From contig CAJNOI010000025.1 of the NCBI GenBank assembly GCA_905250115.1, forward strand, positions 102,717 to 166,716: DNA of 64,000 bases. The letters are read 5' to 3'. Positions within the stretch are counted from its first letter, which is position 1; every line of letters starts with the position of its first letter. The DNA is from Adineta steineri (Eukaryota > Rotifera > Eurotatoria > Adinetida > Adinetidae). Made by a program: the position numbers and the translations under genes. This document shows positions 37,380 through 49,752 of the stretch, one piece after another. The notes beneath the pieces are model-generated. The model saw nothing but the letters and a program-made list of their open reading frames with translations, had not been told where the DNA came from and searched no databases.

Positions 37380-39089
37380 TTTATTTATTTTATTATGAAC
37401 AGTATGTCAAAAAAAAATTTTTTATTGTAAAAACAGTGACACCAACACTCTTTTTTTTCTTTGTTAAACATAGATTCGAGAAAATAACAGATCTTTAAGT
37501 TATTATGCAAGAGAGAAGCATTTAACTAAAGAATAAAAATTAAATTTCAGTTTTCATCATATATGTAAAAATTGCATCATAAATTTTCTGACCATGTAAT
37601 TTCATCAATAAATCGAATGACGAGAAATAAAATTCATTCTTATAAGTAATTACGTAAATCGAATAAAATATTTCAAATTTATAAAATAACTCTAAGACAA
37701 ATCTCAACATTAAAATAATTTCTGTTTATATACTTTTTAAACGACAGTATAGCATCTGTTGTATTCACTAAGATTAACGTGTTATGAAAATCTTACGATT
37801 CATTGGTAAATCGTACTTTACATGCTTCAAACAGTGATGCCAACTGTCATAGTCAGAAAATCGGAATTCTAATGTAAAAATCCGGAAACTTTTTTTGTTA
37901 AATCGGGAAAGGTTTTTAACAGTTAATTTCTACCGGCTAAAATAAATTTCTCTAAATCTTTTTCTCAATTATAACACTTATTATTTCAAAAAACACATGT
38001 TTCAATATATCAAAAGAAAATCAACATTAAAATTCGAAATATAGTAAACTAAATATATAAGTATAAGCCACTGAGCCGCTGTCAAATAAAAATCTTTTTT
38101 TTGAGGATTAATAGATAAATAAAATTTAGTTCAGTAAAAATAATCTGAAATTCGGAAAAAATCTAGAAAAAGTGGGAAAATCTGGAAGAAATGGCAACAC
38201 TAGTTTCAAACCTAAATTAGACGTACTTTGAATGGAAAGAAAATGTTCGCATGTACAACTAGTTCACTAAACTGACTTCGATAACTTTCTTATTCAATTA
38301 TCTGACTAAGATCTATTTATTAAATATTTAATTTTTATCACAAACATACATTCTATTCTTTTCTTCAAGAAAAGATTTAGGATTAAATTTAAATTATGTA
38401 CCTTTGAGAGACATAGTCCTCTAATGAAATGCGTTGCGTTTAGATAATACTGACTCCCACAGTCGATTTCGTTTATTGGAATCAGTTGGTCTATATAGAT
38501 GACAGTGAATGAAGACAAACTATCCACACATGGAATCTACCCTAAGTGATGACAAGCGAGAAGGAAACATCATCTGTGAAATCTTTATAAGAGAAAAGAG
38601 AATGATTCATATGTGCGAAGAAAGAAAAATCCTTCACATACATATCATAAGGGAAAACATCAAGAACGTCAAAACAGAAAGAGAATACATTCGTGTCTAA
38701 TAACCTTTAAATAATAGAAATCAATAGAACTCTTCTTTTCATGTATGTATATATTTTGTAATCTTTTTTCTTAATAGAAATTCTATATGTAAACATGAAA
38801 ATATGTATATAGCATTGCATTCCTTTCGATGAAAAGAAAACCGTTATAATTAGATTGATTCTTCAAGTTATTAATTCAAATTGAATAATAATATTAATAT
38901 TTCATTATACTATTTATTATTTTTTAAAATGAAGAAATAGTGCAACATAAATCAAAAATAAATATAGTGCGTTAAAATAAAAGAACCATTCTTTTGTATA
39001 AAAAAGAAATGGAAAGCATCAATAAAAACAAGACGACAAAGAAAAAAAGCTCGGCTTTATGTTATCCTTATTATTAACAATACATTTGA
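37380..39089. other. Intergenic region with a hAT-like MITE
   Basis: Apart from the element at 37832-38202 nothing is supported. A 63-codon frame at 38509-38700 (+) is charged and featureless. Confidence 0.45.
37832..38202. mobile_element. hAT-like MITE, 371 bp, with 8-bp target duplication
   Basis: The left end CAGTGATGCCAAC and right end (reverse complement TAGTGTTGCCA) are imperfect inverted repeats of the hAT type. The flanks are GCTTCAAA (37824-37831) and GTTTCAAA (38203-38210), an 8-bp duplication with one mismatch, the usual hAT length. The interior is non-coding and carries repeated AATCGGGAAA/AATCCGGAAA-type words in both halves. Confidence 0.75.
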
Positions 39090-39293
39090 ATGATTAGAAT
39101 ATCTGTTTTCTTTTTATATAGTTATATAGATAATAGAAACGATATTTCTGAGATTCCAGCTCGTAGATATATATATATAAGATATAAAAATATTGTTAAA
39201 AAATTATTGGATCAAGAGAATAAAAAAGAAGCGATGGAAAAAATTGCGGTGACTATTATTTTTGATATTGCTGATGAAGACGAATTCGATTAA
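39090..39293 (+). CDS. Possible small hypothetical protein or last exon
   Basis: A 67-codon frame whose second half has gene-like codons and an acidic end (IADEDEFD). It ends tail-to-tail with the MARCH-type gene, overlapping it by 4 bp. An acceptor-like TTTCTTTTTATATAG lies at its start, so it may be the 3' exon of an unrecognised gene. No family is recognised. Confidence 0.25.
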   Translation: MIRISVFFLYSYIDNRNDISEIPARRYIYIRYKNIVKKLLDQENKKEAMEKIAVTIIFDIADEDEFD

Positions 39294-40432
39294 ACTGTTA
39301 TTTGACCAGGCATAGCTATTGATGTTGTATTAGCATTTATTGGAGGTAAATCATTTGCATCAACCGATGTTATAATATGATTTTCACTATTAGTATTTGA
39401 TTCTTTCTTTCCTAAAATTAAACAATATTTTCAATGAACATTTTAATTTAAAAATTTCAATACTGAATGGTATTATTCCTTTCGAAGGTTGTTCACCCCT
39501 TGAAAGTATAACATTATGTTGATTAAATTGAACCCAACGAATACAAAGCTAAAATGAAATTATTTTTATAAAAAATCTCTTCCGTATTTCTGATTATTGA
39601 ATAGATTATCTTACTCGAAAATACACTATTAATTGAACATAAAGAAAGACCTTTGAAAACAAACGAAAATTATTTTATTCTTTCTTCTTTCCATTCTTAC
39701 CCATGCTGCAATAACAATAAAACTGAATTTTGTCCAAAACGGCCAATCTGTAAAAATAAAAAGGTATACTTTATTCTAAATTTTTATTCAACAAGGTTTT
39801 TGTTTAACATACGAGGTTTTCCATCTTTTATTTCGTTTCTTGATTTCTCAATTAGTATATATCGTGTCCAGAAAATAACAAGAACAGCAAATAAAATGCA
39901 TGGAACTGAAAATATTATTTTACATCGTTGACAAGCGGTCATATCTAACATTTTCCACTAGCAAAAAAATAATATAAACTAAATATTAAATGAATTGTTT
40001 CTATGCATTTATTTACTTCTTTAAATGGTTTCAGTTCTGAATGTTTAACATATTCATATCGACAACGTTCACATAATTTAGCATCAGCATTTTTCATCCA
40101 ATGTTGTAAACATGATTGATGTACATATTTCATTGTATCAACACAATAACAAGGAGATATTAATGATTTATTAATTGTACCTTCATGATGACATATACGG
40201 CACACACCAGGATAATCATTAGTTTTAGAACTTGTTGATAATAATGGATTTGTATTTAGTACTTCTATTGGTATAAGAGGAGTTTCTACTATGAAATTTG
40301 ATGTAGTCGCTTCTTCATCCAGATTTATTGAAATCTTGTTTTTTTTTGAAATTAAGATGAGAAATTAGTAAAGTATTACTTTTATTAACTTACTGATTTA
40401 TTAATTGGTACTTCACTTCCTTGGCTTTCCAT
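39290..40432 (-). CDS. MARCH-type (RING-CH) membrane E3 ubiquitin ligase
   Basis: The start at 40432 (MESQGSEVPINKS) begins a gene of about seven small exons. The RING-CH domain (40030-40210) shows CRIC, CYC, HQSCLQHW and CERC, the C4HC3 order of MARCH ligases, followed by two or three membrane helices (SVPCILFAVLVIFWTRY at about 39845-39905, FSFIVIAAW plus VFLYVQLIVYF at 39615-39745). Exons I could place: 39747-39701, 39650-39615, 39548 down to 39497 or 39464 (two donors of the same phase), and 39411-39290. These enzymes sit in endosomal, ER or plasma membranes and ubiquitinate other membrane proteins. The short Ser/Asn-rich C-terminus ends at TAA 39290-39292. Confidence 0.85.
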
Positions 40433-41860
40433 ATCAATTTATATGAAAGTCATAACTGTTCTCTATATAATAGAAAAATTTTATATTAAATTAAACGATT
40501 GAATTGAATAGATTCGACTTTACTTTCATTGACACATTGTTGTTGAAAGGAATACTTTATATTAGATGGAATGTCTGAACGCCATTATATAAACAAAAGT
40601 TTGACAGAAAAGAAGGATTTAGCTCGCTGATCAAGACTGACATCTGAAGGATAAATACATAATCCGCTATTCTCAATCCTAAACCGCATGTATTTATATC
40701 GGTATATTCAATAATTAAAAAATCATATTATGATAATTTTTATTGATTTGACTTTACAAAATTAATATTTTCCAATTATTAACGGTGGGATAATATCTCT
40801 TATGAGTTTCTTCTATTTACACTAGTATGTAACATATAAAAAACTAGATAAGTGGCTTTTAAGTTATTTTTAGAGTATATATGATTCATAGAATTAAAAA
40901 TTTCATCGTAAATTCCGTTTTCTTTTCGTGATAATTGAACATTTGCTTGCCGGATTGTATACGAAAACTCTTACAGAGCTTTATTAAATCTGAATTAAAG
41001 GTAATATTTATACACTATACGATTATCGAATGATTCGCTTCTTGCAGTTCATGGTAGTCAATATTTTGCATTTGTTAGTTTATTAGTACGCATCATTTGG
41101 TTTGATTAGAATATCAATGATCGAAACTGAATCGCTTCTATTTAGTTTTTTTTTAAATTTTGTTCGTTTAATATAATGCCGTCATAGAGGTAAACTGATA
41201 CGGATGCCTCAATCGATCCTATACTAATCTCGTTTTCAAGTCGGATAATTATTGAATTAGTTTTTTAACAATGTAACCAAAGAAATATTTCCTCAGTCAT
41301 TCTCATTGATAATGTAATGGCTAGAAATAAGTTTGAGATGTGATCTATGCAATCTATAAGGTCATTAAATGTTTTTCGACATTAAAAAAAAATTCAAAAG
41401 TACTTTTTAATAGGGGCCTCATAGTTTTTTAACCTATCAGGTTTATAAATAGATTATTTACATCAGCAGCTTTACTTTATCTTTATTCTTCTTTAAATAT
41501 AGAACAAAGATAAATAAGAGCTTTATACTTAAAAAATAAAGATAAAAATTTTTTATGATGATAAGAGATTTTGTTGTTGTACAGGGTATTTGCATATGTA
41601 ATTATTGCATGGAAAAAAATATATCTTTATTTTGTAAAAAAAAAGGAATTCAGCACGTATAGATGAATAAAGATATAAGATGAAAGCAGATCGAGAGAAA
41701 GACATACAAATAATTTTTCATAAAGAAGAAAAAAAATTATTAATTATATTTTGGTTTACTATAAAGCTATATTATTATATAAAAAAAATTATTTTTCAAT
41801 TGAACAAGTTCATCAAAGAAATATTGATTAGTTCTGTGTTTTTGTTTTTTTCAAATAAAA
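40433..41860. other. Intergenic region
   Basis: No supported gene or repeat. A 76-codon frame at 41680-41910 (+) overlaps the end of the trehalase gene and is a chance frame. Confidence 0.45.
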
Positions 41861-43360
41861 TTATAATCCTGTTTTTTCATCATGAAGCATTTCTAAATAA
41901 ACTCCATTAGTCCATCCAAAGCCATCTTGTGTTTCATATTCACCACCACCAGCTGGTTTATCAGTATCTACAACATCATATTTTTCCATCATTTTACCAG
42001 TTTCTTTAAAAACACGTTCATTCAATGCCATCCATCGTTGACGAACAGTTCGAGCAAGTTTTTCATAACCGGGAGTTTGGAGTAAAGCACGATAACCAAT
42101 ATATTCAAGTGGTGCCCATCCATTCGGACTATCCCATTGTTGTGTACTTTCTTTCGAAAGTGTTGTTACAAGACCACCATCACGTAAAAATAATGATTCA
42201 ACTTGTTGAGCAACTTGCTGTGCTTGATCTGCTGTTGAAACATTTAACCATACTGGATAAAGACCAGCTAATGTCATTTGATTTGTTTGTTTTCTTTTAA
42301 CAAAATTATAATCAGTAAAAAATTTTAATTCATCCGACCACATATATTTATGTATAGCATGACGACGACGTTTAGCTTCCATTGTTTTACCTAAAGCTAA
42401 TTCTAAATGATATAGTAAACAATTAAGATCAATTGGAAGAATATCTGCAGTTTTTATTGTTGATAAATCATTTTCATCTTCCATCCATCGTGAACTAAAA
42501 TCCCAACCTGATTCAGCACCTGCACGTAGATGAGCATATATATCAGTTGTATGTGCTTTATGACTTGTTTCTGTATCTTCAAGAAAAGCTTCAGGTCTTG
42601 GTTTACTACTTAAATCATCATAATATCGATTAAGTATACTTCCATCATCAAGTGTAATCGCTCGTTTTTTCATCCAAAATTTATATTCAGTTTCTAATTC
42701 AATTTTATATTTATCGGTTTGTCCTAATAATTCTGTCATTAATACAAAAAATGGTGGTTGAGAACGGCCACTATAATAATAACGATTACCATTTGGAATA
42801 TGTCCAATAGTACGAATTAAATATGCAAAATTATCTAGCATATTATTTAGTAATTCAATTTCATTTGATCTTACTAAACCTAACATAGTAAAATAAGTAT
42901 CCCAATAATAAAATTCTCTAAAACGTCCACCAGGCACAACAAATGATTGTGGAACATCGATTAAACTTGAATATTTTTCTTTTATTATTGTTCGTGTTAA
43001 TAAGGGCCATAAACGACGACAATGTTCTTCAATTGTCCATTTCATATCAATAATAATCGTTGTATCTGGAATACTAAAATATTCAAAAATAAATGTAGAT
43101 AAATTAAATGTTGGTTTCATTTTTTCTTCACGATATAATTTAAGAATTTCATTTGGTGTTAATTTCGTTGGAACAGAATCACAAAATGTTTTTGAATCAG
43201 AAAATACACGTGAAAGTTGAACATCTTCAAATAGTTCTTCATAGATGACATCAGGTGATTGTGCCATGACTGAAAAAATGATCGAAATAATGATTATTAA
43301 ATGTTGATTCGTCATGTCAATATTATGAGAAAAGTAGAAATGTCTATGATTACAAAACAT
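41861..43360 (-). CDS. Trehalase (GH37), single exon
   Basis: Hydrolyses trehalose to two glucose. An intact frame of 499 codons from ATG 43360; the second ATG at 43315 gives a better signal peptide (MTNQHLIIIISIIFSVMAQS) and 484 residues, so secretion is likely. Both GH37 signatures are present: PGGRFREFYYWDTY and QWDSPNGWAPLEY. The catalytic acid should be the Asp of ESGWDFSSRW and the base the first Glu of GGGEYETQDGFGWTNGV. No intron interrupts it, unlike its neighbours, and the sequence reads much like bacterial and fungal enzymes. As I recall, bdelloid trehalase genes have been proposed to be horizontally acquired. No C-terminal GPI or membrane segment is visible. Confidence 0.95.
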   Translation of the reverse strand: MFCNHRHFYFSHNIDMTNQHLIIIISIIFSVMAQSPDVIYEELFEDVQLSRVFSDSKTFCDSVPTKLTPNEILKLYREEKMKPTFNLSTFIFEYFSIPDTTIIIDMKWTIEEHCRRLWPLLTRTIIKEKYSSLIDVPQSFVVPGGRFREFYYWDTYFTMLGLVRSNEIELLNNMLDNFAYLIRTIGHIPNGNRYYYSGRSQPPFFVLMTELLGQTDKYKIELETEYKFWMKKRAITLDDGSILNRYYDDLSSKPRPEAFLEDTETSHKAHTTDIYAHLRAGAESGWDFSSRWMEDENDLSTIKTADILPIDLNCLLYHLELALGKTMEAKRRRHAIHKYMWSDELKFFTDYNFVKRKQTNQMTLAGLYPVWLNVSTADQAQQVAQQVESLFLRDGGLVTTLSKESTQQWDSPNGWAPLEYIGYRALLQTPGYEKLARTVRQRWMALNERVFKETGKMMEKYDVVDTDKPAGGGEYETQDGFGWTNGVYLEMLHDEKTGL

Positions 43361-45082
43361 ATACGAATGTTTTATTTTGAAGATTACGAATATAATATAT
43401 TCTTATAACATTTACTCAGTATATGAAAATTAGGATTAATTGGTTTTAAATATCTGGGGAGTGGTCATATTAGTACAACGGGTGATACCTTGTTTTTTTT
43501 TTGTATTTATAAGTAATCGAAAGAAATACAATAATACTAATAGTTTTACTAAGAAAGACGGACGGTTTTACTTACTCAGTTTTTTTTTATTTGACATTAA
43601 AGCTACTGGATTCATCCTAAGATATACATATAAGAAATGGATAGAATAATCAATACATTTAAATTTATTCAAAATTTAACCTTTAACCCGTTTTTTACTC
43701 TATGCAAAACAAAAGGTGTTTTGAATAATTAACTAAAAACAATATTTGAATACAGAAGGCGGTTTATCTTGTATTAAATTTCCAATGAGTATGAAATGAA
43801 TTCTTAATAATAAATAACCACATTTTTTTTGTTCTGCTATTGAAAAACAAATGTCATTTGATTTAGTCCAAATACAAAAGAACTGAATTGACTTACACAG
43901 AAGAATTAAAAATATTTTTTGTTCTATGTCTAATAAATGATTCATCCTTTTTGATTCAAAATAGGATATAACGTCTATCAGATAAAATATTTTCAAACTA
44001 TAAAATGTAACCGTGAATATGTTTATTTATTTATTTAATTAATTAGAAATCCAATAAATACCGTCGTCATGATTGGATTATTAAAGACACTCATTTATAA
44101 TTGAGGTATTCAATGGAAATATTATTAGTATAAGAAAAAAATGGTTAAATTCAAAATATCTTGTTATTTTGAATGTTAATGATAGTTCAAAACTAATTCT
44201 GTAATCATATCACCTATACAGATATATAATAAATATGACATGAAAAGTCAAAATCCAATGTTTGTATATATATATACTTTCATTATATATAAATAATCAA
44301 ATAAAGTCTCATACAGATCTCTTGATATTTATACAACAGCAAGAGAGAAATATTCTATCAAGAACAAAATACGATGTCAAAGGGTAAATAGAAGAATAGC
44401 AAAATATATGGACCTCGAACAACGTATACTGATGAAAACAATAAGAAAGTAGATAATCCATACATCTGATAAAACGCAAGGCATAGAATAGTTAAAGTCA
44501 TTGATATACTATATGATTAAAATAATTTTCCCTAAGAAATGTAGATAAGCATTTATCTCGATGATATATATATAATAAGTAATGATTATTCACTCACTTA
44601 ATAGAATATAAAATTAAAAACAATTTATCTACGTAAGTTTTTTCAATAAAATTACCTGCTGTTTTTCTTTCTTTCTTCCTTCTCTGATATGCGAATGTTA
44701 TGAACAACAAATGCATGTATGATAACAAAGTATCTTTTTTTTCATTATCGTTTATAAACAACAGAACGAAAAAATCAAAGTACATCATGTTGCATTTTTA
44801 TATCTATTCATAATAGTAACAGTGTCATTTTTATTCCAATATATTAAAACAAAAAATTAATTATACATGATAACATTTTCTATTCTTCACAGCGACATAT
44901 TATGTCAATAGAATTGTAGCCAATTAGTGAGAATTATCATATAACAACAATGTAAACTCGTTGCTTTCTTTTTTTTATCTTCATTTGCCATGTGTTTTTG
45001 TTTTCTTCTATTCTTTTATTATTCATCATGACTAGGATGTATGACGTTATTTTAACTGTTTGTTCTCATTCGTTTTATAGAT
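43361..45082. other. Intergenic region
   Basis: AT-rich, no supported gene. A pyrimidine-rich acceptor (TTCGTTTTATAG, to 45080) directly precedes the EF-hand ATG, so an upstream 5' exon may lie here. Confidence 0.4.
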
Positions 45083-45571
45083 ATGTGTACATCAAATATT
45101 GGTAATATAAACGATAAAGCAAAATTTATTCGAGCTGTTGAAGAAGCTTTTTTTATTCTTGATCGGAATAAAAATCGATCTGTAAATCCAGAAGATTTTT
45201 GTGCTATTGCAAAATCTCTTGGAATAGAATTAGATTCTAATGAAGCTTTATTACTTCTTCGTACAGCTCTTGGTGAACAAACAGATGATCATATACCTGA
45301 AACAACATTAACTGTTGATCAATATTCAGCATTAATGCTTCGTCATGTTGGTTCAATCGAATTAAATGATGAATTACGACAAACATTTGATGTTTTAGAT
45401 CGTGATCATGATGGTAAAATTTCTCGACACGATATGAATCAATTACGACAAGAAAGTGAATTTTTTGATACACTCGATGATGAACAATATGAATTAATTA
45501 TTAAAGAATTATTAATTCATGGAAATAATGGAATTAATTTCGATCAATTTGTTCGTTTAATGATGCAATAA
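45083..45571 (+). CDS. EF-hand calcium-binding protein, calmodulin-like
   Basis: 162 residues with a calmodulin-like layout of four EF-hand positions. Hand 3 is canonical except for its last residue (DRDHDGKISRHD; Asp rather than Glu at position 12). Hand 1 (DRNKNRSVNPED) lacks the central Gly, and hands 2 and 4 (GNNGINFDQF) are degenerate, so probably only one site binds calcium well. The ATG follows a splice acceptor by two bases, suggesting either a non-coding first exon or an in-frame upstream coding exon. It differs from calmodulin itself; a role as a centrin-, troponin C- or squidulin-like sensor is possible. Confidence 0.82.
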   Translation: MCTSNIGNINDKAKFIRAVEEAFFILDRNKNRSVNPEDFCAIAKSLGIELDSNEALLLLRTALGEQTDDHIPETTLTVDQYSALMLRHVGSIELNDELRQTFDVLDRDHDGKISRHDMNQLRQESEFFDTLDDEQYELIIKELLIHGNNGINFDQFVRLMMQ

Positions 45572-46772
45572 TATTAATATATCTAGATATATATACATAT
45601 AATTTTTTTCTTAATAAAATAATTTAGAACTTGTTTCATTCGAATATATATTTTCTTCATCTTCGAAACTATAATAAATATACTATTCATCGGATATTCT
45701 GTATGTATTCTATAACGAATATTTCATAGATCATAAAACTGGATGAAATTAGTTTATGAGTAAAAAATCAACACTCGAATAAGTCCTTCAAATGTTATGT
45801 TATGATGAAATCTTGTTTTATATTAAGAAATTTTAACTTGAAAAAATGCTCATTTACAAAAAAACGATTTATAGTCTATAAATATACATATTAATCTGAT
45901 TACAAAAAGATCTTGCGTATAATTCGTATACATATATATATATATCATTCAACGCTTTTAATTACTTTATTAAGCCTTGTCTACTTCGTATATGAATCAT
46001 GGTAAGTCTTTTTCTTTTATATTCATTATCAGCTGTTTAAAATTTGTTCTTCAAATGTCTCTTTCGTACAAAATCCAACTGAACATACAATTAGTAATTC
46101 ATATTAAGTATAAAATAAACAATTATAAATAACTACCAATCGATTTCTTTAATACCATACTTTTATATAAGATATTTCCAATATTTTACTACAAAATATA
46201 GAAGAATTCATGTTGATGAATTTTCAAAAACAAATAATCAACATAGTTTTACATATGTATTTTTATTATTACAAAGAACGAGGTCATTTAATAGTCTATC
46301 ATTCAAATCTCCTATAGATACGTTCATTACTTAGTTATGAGCTAATTACATCGAATTACAAAGCTCATAAAACATCTCGCATTCATATATCGATGCGATC
46401 AGAAGTAATTTACCATCTGTTTATAGTACAATTATAATATGACATAAAATTTCATTGTAATGATTGATATTAAATAAACTTCATATATAGGATTATCAAA
46501 AGTCACTACATGATGAACAAAACTTATTAGAAAATATTTTGTATAACAGAAAATGATTAAAAACAGTTATGTAATATTTCTTACTAACATATTGATTAAA
46601 ATTTGTCATGAAAAAATTAATTTCTAACAGATTCGATACTATTTTTCGTTTTCGTAATATTTAAAAAGAATAGATACGATAGAATGTTTTTATTTAATAT
46701 CTAGTTTAACAAAAAAAATCTGTTTCGAGTATAATACTTAACAATAAAAGACAATAAAACTGTTTTTAAACT
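45572..46772. other. Intergenic region between convergent genes
   Basis: AT-rich, no gene recognised. It separates the 3' ends of the EF-hand and VIT/vWA genes. Confidence 0.4.
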
Positions 46773-49507
46773 TTAAACTACTTCTTTAATTTTATCAGTT
46801 GTTTCATTATATTCTGTTTTGCCAAGTTGATTTTCCATTGCTTTAGCACATTTTTTCATAAGAGGTTTCCATAATGGTTCATCATTAATAAAATATTTCA
46901 TTAAGATACACATAATAATCATTGATAATATGACATCCTTATCTATAGCTTTATAATCATTTAAGATTTTCTCCCAATCATCATTTTTCAATAATATAGT
47001 TACAGTACTTTGTTGTAATAATGTCATTATTTGTTTGAGATCATTAATCGACCAAAGTCCACTAAAATTTTGTAAGTTGATCATTTGTCGAATGACATCT
47101 GACGATTCAATATCATCCTTCTGTTGATTATTACATAAACTTTCGTCATTAAGGCCCTGAGAATCATCCGAAATTGATAATTCGCGTCGTCTATGATGAC
47201 GACGACAATCATCACGTAAGGGCGATCTTGAACGAGATCTTGACTTGCGAGCTTTTGCATGGTAGCTCGGGGCTACACTTCGTTTGCATTTCTTTATCGA
47301 GCGCGAGCGTCTGGATATTTTTCTAAAAGACCTGTGACTGCAATAGGCGTTTGCGTTAAAGTTGTCTGAACAATCGTCTTCTTCGTCTTCTTCATCGATA
47401 GAAATACTATTGCACGAGCTTGAGGGTGTGGGAGTATTATAATCAATTGAGAGGCTCTTCTTATCACTAATTTCGATTGGTACTTCTCGAAGAATCATTT
47501 TACCAGATGATTCTGCTATCTCTTGTTCAGTGCGTGTTTCGATACCGATAAATGCTGTGAATGGTGAAAGAATTTGATGCTGAATTGAAATATCGATCAA
47601 TTCTTGTTTTTTATCTGCTTTTTGTTGTTCAATAAAGCGTTCTTGACAAGATGATTTTGAATTATAATCATCTGTTTGAAGATCAGTTATTATTGACTTA
47701 GCTGCTAAACGTGTTGCGATCAATGATGGCAATGGTTGAGTTTCTTTGAATGTAACACGTTCGAGTATATTATCCTAGAAAAAAAAACATAATATATGAG
47801 AATAATACATATTAAAGAAGATTACTTACAGTTTCTGTACGAAATTCAATAGATCCTGAAATTGTTCCTTCGACACTCTTTGGCATCATTATATAAATAT
47901 TAAGTCGTTGTTTAGCAGAAATAGGCGGCAAGTTTTTGGGTGATATTCAATAATCTTTCAATTCATTATTATCAAAATGACATTGAATTTTAAGATTAAC
48001 TAAACATGGTTGAAGTGCTTTGTCTAATTGTCGAGCAACAGCCGTATCAACATGCGTATTTGGTGGAATAAAAAGAAATGAACCATTTGTAACTCGAGCT
48101 AGACCTTTGACTAAAGCACGACTTGGTGCAGAACCAAGACCGAATGAAAAAATTCGTGTTGTACTTGACATGGAATAACATAGACGAAGTACTTCATCAA
48201 CATCATCTATTTCACCATCGGTTAAAAGAAATATCTGACGTGAATAATTTGTTTTCGGTGGAGTCATTTGTAAATGAGAAAGAACGGAATAAAGTTCTGT
48301 TCCACCTAAATCAGCCTAAAATAATGAATAAATTTCAATATATGACAGAATAAAACTTAAATTATTTTACCTTCATATCGGTAATATATGTCATAGCATT
48401 TTTAGCACTTTCTTCGTTGTATTCAATAGTTATTTGATTATGATTAAATTGTTCATATGTGGAACCAAATCGAAATATATTAAAATAACTTCCAATAGGT
48501 AAACTTTTAATAAAAATGGACATTGCCTGTCGAGCATAATCGATTTTATTCTCTCCAGCCATAGATCCGCTACAGTCGACTACAAAAATATATTCACAAT
48601 TAATTTGTTCCATTTTATTGCTGGTATGACATAATTCCAATGTTGGTACTAATGATACCATAATTGCTTGTTTTTCAACAAGAGTATATGTATGAATTTG
48701 TTGTTGTTTAAGATCCATATTAAGAATAATATCACGATCAAGATGTGTATTTTCTTGAACGAGAGAAGCATTCATTCTTGGATATTGATTATCATTTGAA
48801 TCTATTGTAACTTGAATTGGATGAGATGGTGAATTAATCGATACTATAGGTAATGATGCAATCGAACAAGAAAATGATATTGTATATGGTGCAGATTGTA
48901 CATATTTTGATGTTGTTGTTCCAGGAGATTTTATATGACCATCACCAGCAGATATTGAACTATATCGTGGTGCAATTGCAGTTGGTAAAACGAATTGTAT
49001 ACGTTGACCATCATCAATTAATTCAAGTTCTTGTACATAACGAATTTCAATTTCACATTTTGCTTGTGGTTTAAGTGAACCTATATAATAAAAATAGGAA
49101 AAAAAAACAAAATAAGAAAATAGAATTTTTTTTGGTAATAAATACTTACCAACACTGATAGTAAATATATCATTGGATTTTTCATCTTGTTCAAGTAAAA
49201 ATGCTCCATGTCCTTGTTGTAATGCATTACAATATTCACGTTGTGCTGATTTCTTTTCTTTAATTTGAGCTTGAATTTTTCTACCATCATCCAGTATTGC
49301 TTCGAAACTATAAATAGCAGCTTGTTCTTCAATAGGAAAACAATAAACTGCTTCGATTGGAGCTTCTAATTCTTCACTATTGATAAAAATTTGTTTAATA
49401 CAAACTTCAGCTGCAAATGAATGAATATTAACTTGTACAGCCACATTCTTCAATGGAATAAACCGTTCTGTAGAATATCGACTCGATGTAGATGCTACTT
49501 TCAACAT
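46773..49507 (-). CDS. VIT + vWA domain protein (VWA5A/ITIH-like), interrupted by in-frame TGA
   Basis: Start at 49507. The N-terminal VIT domain (residues ~1-160; FAAEVCIKQIFINSEE, FPIEEQAAIYSFEA) is followed by a vWA domain with an intact MIDAS: DCSGSMAG, the Thr of GGTEL and the Asp of LTDGEID. Exons end at 49150, 48370, 47831 and 46773, with short introns. After the vWA domain the frame meets TGA at 47947-47949 (LKDY-stop-ISPKNLPP) and then stays open in the same frame without a splice site, through the last exon with an acidic run, an Arg/Ser-rich patch (KSRSRSRSPLRDD) and the helical C-terminal module typical of VWA5A/PARP4 proteins (GLWSINDLKQ). The TGA probably replaces a Trp codon: either a real nonsense change, a sequencing error, or a truncated but functional product. 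A cytoplasmic rather than secreted form is likely, since no signal peptide is seen. Confidence 0.85.
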
Positions 49508-49662
49508 GATGTTTTTGATACTAAAATGAATAATTTCATAGTATTTCAGCTTTATATAGGCTTACGTCAAGTCTTGCGGGTAATTGTGCAACAACAAGAA
49601 AGAGAAAGGAAGAGAATTAAAAGTAACAAAACGTCGAAATAACAATAAAAAAAAGATATCAC

Positions 49663-49752
49663 TGCCCCCGGTGAGGCTCGAACTCACGACATCCGCATTG
49701 CTCCGATACTGTGTATAAGTACGGCGCTCTAATCCAGCTGAGCTACGGGGGC
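49663..49752 (-). tRNA. tRNA-Ile (anticodon UAU) with 15-nt intron
   Basis: The cloverleaf is complete on the minus strand: acceptor GCCCCCG/CGGGGGC, D arm GCTC..GAGC, anticodon stem CCGTA/TGCGG, T arm GTGAG-TTCGAGC-CTCAC, discriminator A, followed by a T run. The loop reads CT-TAT-A, anticodon UAU decoding AUA. A 15-nt intron (49699-49713) follows position 37, the canonical place; tRNA-Ile(UAU) is one of the few metazoan tRNAs that regularly has an intron. Confidence 0.93.

Noticed and set aside
38509-38700. 63-codon plus-strand frame
   Set aside because: Highly charged but without homology signs, start context or neighbouring exons.
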